Shown piece by piece: positions 5,250-8,851 of a stretch of DNA of 8,851 nt. This stretch comes from an uncultured Collinsella sp. (GTDB lineage Bacteria; Actinomycetota; Coriobacteriia; Coriobacteriales; Coriobacteriaceae), in the NCBI GenBank assembly GCA_900756765.1, contig CAAELE010000028.1, forward strand, positions 1 through 8,851. The letters are read 5' to 3'. Both the position numbers and the translations under genes were made by a program. The notes below the pieces were generated by a model that was not told the origin of the DNA, made no database searches, and worked only from the letters and a program-made list of their open reading frames with translations. How positions within the stretch are numbered: position 1 is the stretch's first letter; each line of letters begins with the position of its first letter.

Positions 5250-6986
5250 CTACTCACCTCCCTTCATCTGCGATTCCGCGATAGCGCGGTACACCTCGCA
5301 GGTCTCCATGAGCTTGTCGTGCGTGCCAAGGCCCACGATCTCGCCATCCTTGAGCACCACAATCTGGTCGGCATGCAGAATGGTCGAGATACGCTGCGCG
5401 ATGATGAGCACCGCGGCATCGCGCGTCTCGCCCTGCAGCGCATGGCGCAGGGCGGCATCGGTCTTAAAGTCCAGGGCCGAAAAACTGTCATCGAAGATAT
5501 ATAGATCGGCATGCTTCATGAGTGCGCGGGCGATCGCCAGGCGCTGACGCTGACCGCCCGAGAAGTTCGTACCGCCCTGGGATACCGGCGTATCGAGTCC
5601 CTGCGGCTGGTCGAGTACAAAGGTGCTCTGGGCAACCTCTAACGCATGGAGCATGTCAGCCTCGGTCGCACCCTCGTTACCAAAGCGCAGATTGCTCGCC
5701 ACCGTACCCGAGAACAGCCACGCCTTCTGCGGCACGTAAGCGATATGCCCGCGAATCTCACCTTGCGAAAGGTCGCGCAGATCGACGCCGTTCAGGCGAA
5801 TGGCGCCCTTCGTGGCATCATGGAAACGCAACAAGAGCTTGGCTACCGTCGATTTGCCCGATCCCGTCGAACCCACGATCGCGGTCGTCTGGCCACGGCG
5901 ACAGGCAAAGCTCAGGTCGCACAGGGTGTCCTCGTCGGCATCGTCAAAACGGAACGACATATGGTCGAACACGGCCACCGCGTCGACCCCATCTGCGGAC
6001 TCAGGCGCCCCGTCGCCCAGCGTAGCCTTGCCGTCCACAATGCTCGGCTCGATTTCGAGCACCTGTTGCGCGCGGTTGAGGCACGCCGCAGCGCGCGGAA
6101 GCGTCAGAATCACCATCTGCGCCATCATCACAAAGAACAGGATCAAGATCGCGTACTCCAGCACGGCCGAGATGCTGCCGATTTGCATGGCATGGACGCC
6201 CACGCGGTTGCCGCCCACCCACAGTACCGCCACTTCGGCGATGTTCATCAAAAAGAAGCTGGAGCTGTCGAGACCCACAAACAGGTGGTTGACCTTGATG
6301 GCATTGGCCGCGTAATCGCTAAACACCTCGTCCAGGCGCTGCTCCTCGTGGCGCTCCTTGTTAAATGCGCGGATGACGCGCACGCCCACGATGTTCTCGC
6401 GCAGCACCACGTTCATGCGGTCGATAAAGCTCTGCAGGCGCATAAAGATCGGCGCGGCGTTGGCAACGGTAAAGACCGCCGCCACCAGCACGATCGCAAC
6501 GACCACGCCCAGCAGCGTGCCCATGGCAGGATCGATAAACCAGGCAAAGATGATGCCCGCCACGGCCAAGAACGGCACCGGCAGCACCAACTGAATCGTC
6601 TGAAGGATAGCCTGCTGGATCACGTTGATGTCGTTGAGTGAGCGCGTGATCATCGAACCCGTGCCAAAGCGCTCAAAGTCGCTGGCCGCGAGTTCGAGCG
6701 ACTTGTCGTACACGGCATTGCGGATGTCGCAGGCCACATTGGCCGCCAGACGGGCCGAAAGATAGCAGCCCAGCACCGTGCCGCCGCTGGCCATGCCGGT
6801 TGCGATAAGCATGTACAGGCCGTTGCGTAAAATATAGTCGACATCGCCCGTGGTAATACCGGTGTTGACCATGTTCGCCAGCATCGTGGGAACCAACAGC
6901 GTACCGACGTTATCTATCAGCACCGCAAACAGCGTCACCGCAATCAGCCCACGATACGGCTTCATAAACCTCATTAAGAGTCGCAT
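5250..6986 (-). CDS. ABC exporter half-transporter 1 (degenerate-site subunit of heterodimer)
   Basis: 578-residue half-transporter with no N-terminal extension. Six membrane helices occupy about 14-300, and the coupling region contains LRENIVGVRVIRAFNKE (195-211), typical of this exporter fold. The ATPase domain (about 338-578) has Walker A GSTGSGKST (372-380), Q-loop Q420, a full FSGGQ signature (475-479) and Walker B IFDD (497-500). The catalytic Glu position is D500. The switch loop reads IIAQRIST, with Q531 where His is expected. These two changes, with an intact signature, define the TM287/YheI/LmrC-type partner whose Walker motifs build the non-hydrolytic site. Its SGGQ should complete the active site of half 2. 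The start ATG (6984-6986) has GAGGGGG (6991-6997) 4 nt upstream, and lies inside the end of the upstream regulator gene (13-nt overlap). The stop is 1 nt before half 2. The exporter would work only as a heterodimer; its substrate is not readable here. Confidence 0.94.
   Translation of the reverse strand: MRLLMRFMKPYRGLIAVTLFAVLIDNVGTLLVPTMLANMVNTGITTGDVDYILRNGLYMLIATGMASGGTVLGCYLSARLAANVACDIRNAVYDKSLELAASDFERFGTGSMITRSLNDINVIQQAILQTIQLVLPVPFLAVAGIIFAWFIDPAMGTLLGVVVAIVLVAAVFTVANAAPIFMRLQSFIDRMNVVLRENIVGVRVIRAFNKERHEEQRLDEVFSDYAANAIKVNHLFVGLDSSSFFLMNIAEVAVLWVGGNRVGVHAMQIGSISAVLEYAILILFFVMMAQMVILTLPRAAACLNRAQQVLEIEPSIVDGKATLGDGAPESADGVDAVAVFDHMSFRFDDADEDTLCDLSFACRRGQTTAIVGSTGSGKSTVAKLLLRFHDATKGAIRLNGVDLRDLSQGEIRGHIAYVPQKAWLFSGTVASNLRFGNEGATEADMLHALEVAQSTFVLDQPQGLDTPVSQGGTNFSGGQRQRLAIARALMKHADLYIFDDSFSALDFKTDAALRHALQGETRDAAVLIIAQRISTILHADQIVVLKDGEIVGLGTHDKLMETCEVYRAIAESQMKGGE
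5257..5264 (-). promoter_or_regulatory. Ribosome binding site deciding the start of ABC half 2
   Basis: AAGGGAGG on the minus strand, inside the last codons of ABC half 1 (Met-Lys-Gly-Gly-Glu). It lies 8 nt from the ATG at 5248 but directly abuts the in-frame GTG at 5257, so it selects the ATG and couples the two subunits. Confidence 0.75.
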
Positions 6987-7474
6987 GTCTCCCCCTCGAT
7001 CTTATCGTTCGCATCGTTCTCCGCGGCCATCTGCTGTTTAAACGCCTCGCACTCTTCGTTAAGAACATGGGAGAACTTGCCGACCAAGCGCATGATTTCA
7101 CGCTGTTCCCAGGGCTCGAGCGCGCCAAAGGCACGCTGTTCGGCTTTAACCGCCGGCAACGCATAGTGCTCGGCGAACCGCCGGCCCTCATCGGTCAAAG
7201 AAACGACCTTATTCTTACGACTGCCCTCGGCAAACTCCAACGTCGCAAGCCCTCGCGCCCTAAGCGTCTTGATCGCCGAGTTAATGGTCTGCTTGCTATA
7301 GAACCATTCGCCTGTCAGACGGCTCACGGCGATACTACCGCCCGCCGTGCTGGTGTCGACGAGCATCCAATAGGCGCAGTCCGAAAGACCGCAGGTGCGC
7401 GCGAACTCCGAATAGATATGGTCGAGTCCGTTGAGCATCCGGTCGAAATCGACCAGCGTAACAGCACTATTCAT
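6974..7474 (-). CDS. MarR-family transcriptional regulator of the ABC operon
   Basis: 166-residue winged helix-turn-helix protein. Residues 10-40 form the N-terminal dimerisation helix region. The DNA-binding domain covers about 45-100, with the recognition helix around SKQTINSAIKTLRARGLATL (60-79) and the wing EGSRKNKVVSLTDEG (83-97). Long C-terminal helices (about 105-155) fit MarR dimerisation. MarR proteins usually repress nearby exporter or stress genes and release DNA on binding small molecules or on oxidation. This one is the first gene of the operon and overlaps ABC half 1 by 13 nt, so regulator and pump are made together. The ATG at 7472-7474 has only a weak GGTGGG (7479-7484) 4 nt upstream, consistent with modest expression. 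M13 is a possible alternative start. A 14-bp direct repeat in its promoter is the likely operator, so autorepression is inferred. The ligand is unknown. Confidence 0.9.
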   Translation of the reverse strand: MNSAVTLVDFDRMLNGLDHIYSEFARTCGLSDCAYWMLVDTSTAGGSIAVSRLTGEWFYSKQTINSAIKTLRARGLATLEFAEGSRKNKVVSLTDEGRRFAEHYALPAVKAEQRAFGALEPWEQREIMRLVGKFSHVLNEECEAFKQQMAAENDANDKIEGETCDS

Positions 7475-7490
7475 CTATCCCACCATTCGA

Positions 7491-7542
7491 TTGTCCGAGT
7501 TTTGACCAATTTGTATCTCTACATTAGTCCGAGTTTTGACTA
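7491..7542. repeat. Tandem 14-bp direct repeat, likely MarR operator
   Basis: GTCCGAGTTTTGAC occurs exactly at 7493-7506 and again at 7527-7540, 34 bp apart start to start. Each copy has short dyad arms. The upstream copy is TAGTC...GACTA (7525-7529 with 7538-7542), and the other is TTGTC...GACCA (7491-7495 with 7504-7508). One copy lies between the putative -35 and -10 and the other just downstream of the expected transcription start. MarR proteins bind such dyads as dimers; that this protein binds here is inference. Confidence 0.65.
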
Positions 7543-7549
7543 TCGTCAA
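7521..7549 (-). promoter_or_regulatory. Candidate promoter of the marR-ABC operon
   Basis: On the minus strand, TTGACG (7544-7549, 5 of 6 matches to the -35 consensus), a 17-nt spacer and TAATGT (7521-7526, a weak -10). Transcription would start around 7514, about 40 nt before the regulator's ATG. Fourteen of the 17 spacer bases are one copy of the direct repeat, so a bound repressor would block RNA polymerase. Confidence 0.5.
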
Positions 7550-7589
7550 CAAGCTCGTTATATATGGTCGGCCTACATTGCATATCGAC

Positions 7590-7625
7590 AAAAAAGACCG
7601 CCGGCGCGGGGGCGGCGCCGGCGGT
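7590..7625 (-). terminator. Rho-independent terminator of the 96-residue protein gene
   Basis: Perfect 11-bp, almost pure G+C stem (7597-7607 with 7615-7625) around a 7-nt loop. The minus transcript continues with one C and then six U (7595-7590). It starts 26 nt after the stop of the small gene and insulates the marR-ABC promoter from it. Confidence 0.93.
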
Positions 7626-7651
7626 TGCGAGAGAATATCGATTGTTGGTTG

Positions 7652-7942
7652 TTAAGCAGCGACGGCCTCGTAGACCGTGGCGCCCGAGAAGCTGTCGTGC
7701 AGGCTCTTGCCGCAGATCCACGGCAGTTCGACGACCTCGCAGACCGTGTTGACCAGCTCGGAGCAGTCAGTAAAGTGGCCCTTATCGTTGAGGGCCTCGC
7801 AATCCTGAACACGCCAATAGCCATCGGTGTGCGTGATGTAGTACTCGTGATCGTTAATCGACACGAAAGCGCGCGTCTTGGAACGCAGCAGCTTCAGAAA
7901 TCCTTCGAAGTCGGTCTCGACGACATCTCCAGCCTGGAACAT
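7652..7942 (-). CDS. Small uncharacterised protein, 96 residues
   Basis: I do not recognise this family. The protein is 96 residues, soluble-looking and acidic, with no signal peptide or membrane segment. The first half (MFQAGDVVETDFEGFLKLLR, then an FVSIND-HEYYITHTDGYWRV segment) reads as a short helix followed by beta strands, like a small beta-rich fold. The second half holds four cysteines in all (C48, C60, C68, C77), and there are four histidines (H32, H38, H56, H82). That is a high number, but the spacing matches no metal-site motif known to me. That it is a real gene is supported by a strong AGGAGGT site (7949-7955) 6 nt before the ATG, a candidate promoter, and a strong terminator on the same strand. 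It is monocistronic, lies between the MarR/ABC operon and a divergent nitroreductase gene, and shares its upstream region with the latter. No function is assigned. Confidence 0.85.
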   Translation of the reverse strand: MFQAGDVVETDFEGFLKLLRSKTRAFVSINDHEYYITHTDGYWRVQDCEALNDKGHFTDCSELVNTVCEVVELPWICGKSLHDSFSGATVYEAVAA

Positions 7943-7977
7943 GATGTTACCTCCTGGCCCGGCGCCACCATGGCGCG

Positions 7978-8006
7978 TTGATAAACGTTGATACTCCTTT
8001 AGTAAA
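7978..8006 (-). promoter_or_regulatory. Candidate promoter of the 96-residue protein gene
   Basis: On the minus strand, TTTACT (8001-8006), a 17-nt spacer and TATCAA (7978-7983), each matching 4 of 6 consensus bases. The start site would fall near 7971. The leader would begin at or within a small hairpin, GCGCCA-TGG-TGGCGC (7962-7976), just before the ribosome site. Confidence 0.4.
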
Positions 8007-8067
8007 ACCTTTATCAGAGCTTATGCGCGTATCATTTAGGCAAGTGGTAAAAAACCGCAGGGTAGAC

Positions 8068-8090
8068 GGGATAAAACGTTTAATCATCCC
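8068..8090. promoter_or_regulatory. Palindromic site in the divergent intergenic region
   Basis: The core GATAAAACGTTTAATC (8070-8085) is palindromic at 7 of 8 paired positions around a central CG. It is flanked by GGGAT (8068-8072) and ATCCC (8086-8090). AT-rich dyads with a central CG are typical of LacI-family operators. It lies between the divergent start codons of the 96-residue gene (7942) and the nitroreductase gene (8234). No LacI-type gene is in the window, so the binding protein is unknown. Confidence 0.35.
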
Positions 8091-8096
8091 ACCGGT

Positions 8097-8125
8097 TTGT
8101 CACATTCTGGCTGAAGTTTTATGCA
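8097..8125 (+). promoter_or_regulatory. Candidate nitroreductase promoter
   Basis: TTGTCA (8097-8102, 5 of 6 matches to the -35), a 17-nt spacer and a weak TATGCA (8120-8125). The implied leader is about 100 nt. It contains an interrupted inverted repeat, ACCAA (8127-8131) and TTGGT (8141-8145), with outer GCAA/TTGC arms (8123-8126 and 8149-8152). This could be a hairpin or an operator. Confidence 0.35.
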
Positions 8126-8233
8126 AACCAACTTTTCCACTTGGTAGCTTGCATTGTTTGGGGCCGACTGCGCGATTACGGTTTTGGCTCGGCGGGTAAG
8201 AACGAGGCATCGAAACCAATGTCAGGAGGACAC

Positions 8234-8755
8234 ATGGAGACCATCGAAGCGCTCATCCACCGCCGCAGCTGCCGCAAATACAGCGATCGCCCCGTCGAGA
8301 AAGATAAGCTCGACCGCATCATCGAAGCCGGCCAGTACGCGCCCAGCGGCATGGGACGCCAGCCGGTCACGTTTGTCGCCGTCACCGACCCTGCAACCGT
8401 CGAGCGCCTCTCGCAGCTCAACGCCCAAGTTATGGGCAGCGAGGGAGATCCCTTCTACGGCGCCAAGACCGTTGTGGTGGTGCTCGTCGACCGCAGCGTG
8501 CCCACGCACCTGGAAGACGGCTCGCTCGCCATGGGCAACCTGCTCAACGCAGCCTATGCGCTGGGTGTCGATTCGTGCTGGATCCACCGCGCGCACGAGG
8601 TCTTCGACTCACCCGAGGGACTGGAACTGCTGGCCAAGTGGGGTCTGCCCGCCGACGGAAGCCTGCGCGGTGTGGGCAACTGCATTCTGGGCTACGCCGA
8701 GGACGTACTCCCCGAGGCAAAGCCGCGCCGCGACAACGTGGTGTATGTCAGGTAA
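8234..8755 (+). CDS. Nitroreductase-family FMN oxidoreductase
   Basis: 173-residue single-domain flavoprotein, near the short end of the family. Members bind FMN at a dimer interface and use NAD(P)H to reduce nitroaromatics, quinones or other electrophiles. The true substrate is often unknown, as here. The FMN-phosphate motif is HRRSCRKYSDRPV (9-21), with R10, R11, S12 and R14. The APSGMGRQP segment (37-44) is the second flavin-contact loop. The typical C-terminal GVGNCILGYAED (146-157) is followed by a basic PRRDNVVYVR tail. The start ATG is fixed by AGGAGG (8224-8229) 4 nt upstream; an in-frame TTG at 8141 would add 31 residues without family support. It is monocistronic with a hairpin terminator right after the stop, and is divergent from the 96-residue protein gene. 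Redox or xenobiotic control would be plausible, but no regulator is adjacent on this side. Confidence 0.93.
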   Translation: METIEALIHRRSCRKYSDRPVEKDKLDRIIEAGQYAPSGMGRQPVTFVAVTDPATVERLSQLNAQVMGSEGDPFYGAKTVVVVLVDRSVPTHLEDGSLAMGNLLNAAYALGVDSCWIHRAHEVFDSPEGLELLAKWGLPADGSLRGVGNCILGYAEDVLPEAKPRRDNVVYVR

Positions 8756-8758
8756 TCA

Positions 8759-8789
8759 GAACCACCCTTAAAAAGGGTGGTTTGCTCTT
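8759..8789 (+). terminator. Intrinsic terminator of the nitroreductase gene
   Basis: AACCACCCTT (8760-8769) pairs with AAGGGTGGTT (8773-8782) around an AAA loop, extended by one G-T wobble (8759/8783), and begins 3 nt after the stop. The following tract, TTTGCTCTTA, is only moderately U-rich but adequate. Confidence 0.8.
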
Positions 8790-8808
8790 AGGGTATAACC
8801 CACGGGCC

Positions 8809-8838
8809 CCGGGCCCGCGTCTAAAGGCGCGGGCCCGG
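8809..8838. repeat. Very GC-rich perfect inverted repeat at the window edge
   Basis: CCGGGCCCGCG (8809-8819) and its complement (8828-8838) surround an 8-nt loop, TCTAAAGG. The left arm is preceded by more of the same (CGGGCC), and a second small hairpin, GGAC-TTC-GTCC (8837-8847), overlaps its right end. It may be the terminator of a convergent minus-strand gene beyond the window, or an intergenic palindromic repeat. No U-tract is visible within the window. Confidence 0.6.
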
Positions 8839-8851
8839 ACTTCGTCCAGGC

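Noticed and set aside
5646..6641. 331-codon plus-strand open frame opposite ABC half 1
   Set aside because: The same shadow effect; its composition is dominated by His, Arg, Ala and Gln, and the opposite strand carries the clear ABC motifs.
7555..7570. TATATA patch upstream of the marR promoter as an alternative -10
   Set aside because: The nearest -35-like hexamer (TTGTCG) is 21-23 nt away and overlaps the terminator U-tract. TTGACG with 17-nt spacing is the better promoter.
1..8851. Defence system, mobile element or CRISPR
   Set aside because: No transposase, integrase, nuclease, toxin pair, spacer array or target-site duplication was seen. All large genes are common chromosomal metabolic or transport families with similar codon use.

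Overview
The window looks like ordinary chromosome from a GC-rich gut-type actinobacterium. The Coriobacteriia, and Collinsella in particular, are my best guess. This rests on GC-rich coding sequence with strongly biased third positions, AT-richer intergenic gaps, strong AGGAGG-type ribosome sites, and the mix of genes; no marker gene fixes the taxon. I see no rRNA, tRNA, CRISPR array, insertion sequence or phage gene.

Layout. Positions 1-105 hold the 3' end of a plus-strand gene. It converges on ilvE (minus, 219-1271, branched-chain aminotransferase), and a long perfect hairpin lies between the two. Next is a DedA-family membrane protein gene (minus, 1561-2208) with its own terminator. It diverges from cysE (plus, 2433-3137, serine O-acetyltransferase, GTG start). 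cysE converges on a three-gene minus-strand operon, and a hairpin that can act in both directions separates them.

The operon (7474 down to 3248) reads marR-like regulator, then ABC exporter half 1, then ABC exporter half 2. The first pair overlaps by 13 nt and the second pair is 1 nt apart. The two ABC halves form a textbook asymmetric heterodimer. Half 1 carries a Walker B Asp-Asp and a switch-loop Gln; half 2 keeps the catalytic Glu and His but has an SQGQ signature. The promoter in front of the regulator holds a 14-bp direct repeat. One copy fills most of the -35/-10 spacer and the other lies just downstream, which suggests that the MarR-type protein represses its own operon and the pump.

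Upstream is a small monocistronic minus-strand gene for an unrecognised 96-residue protein (7652-7942) with a strong terminator. It diverges from a plus-strand nitroreductase-family flavoprotein gene (8234-8755) that ends in a hairpin terminator. The last 60 bases are an extremely GC-rich palindrome with no gene.

Nothing here forms a clearly new system. The items most worth a second look are the repeat operator of the marR/ABC operon, the orphan 96-residue protein, a recurring AACGTTT(T)ATC intergenic motif, a 49-codon reading frame that overlaps the ilvE start as ATGA, and the acidic N-terminal extension on ABC half 2.
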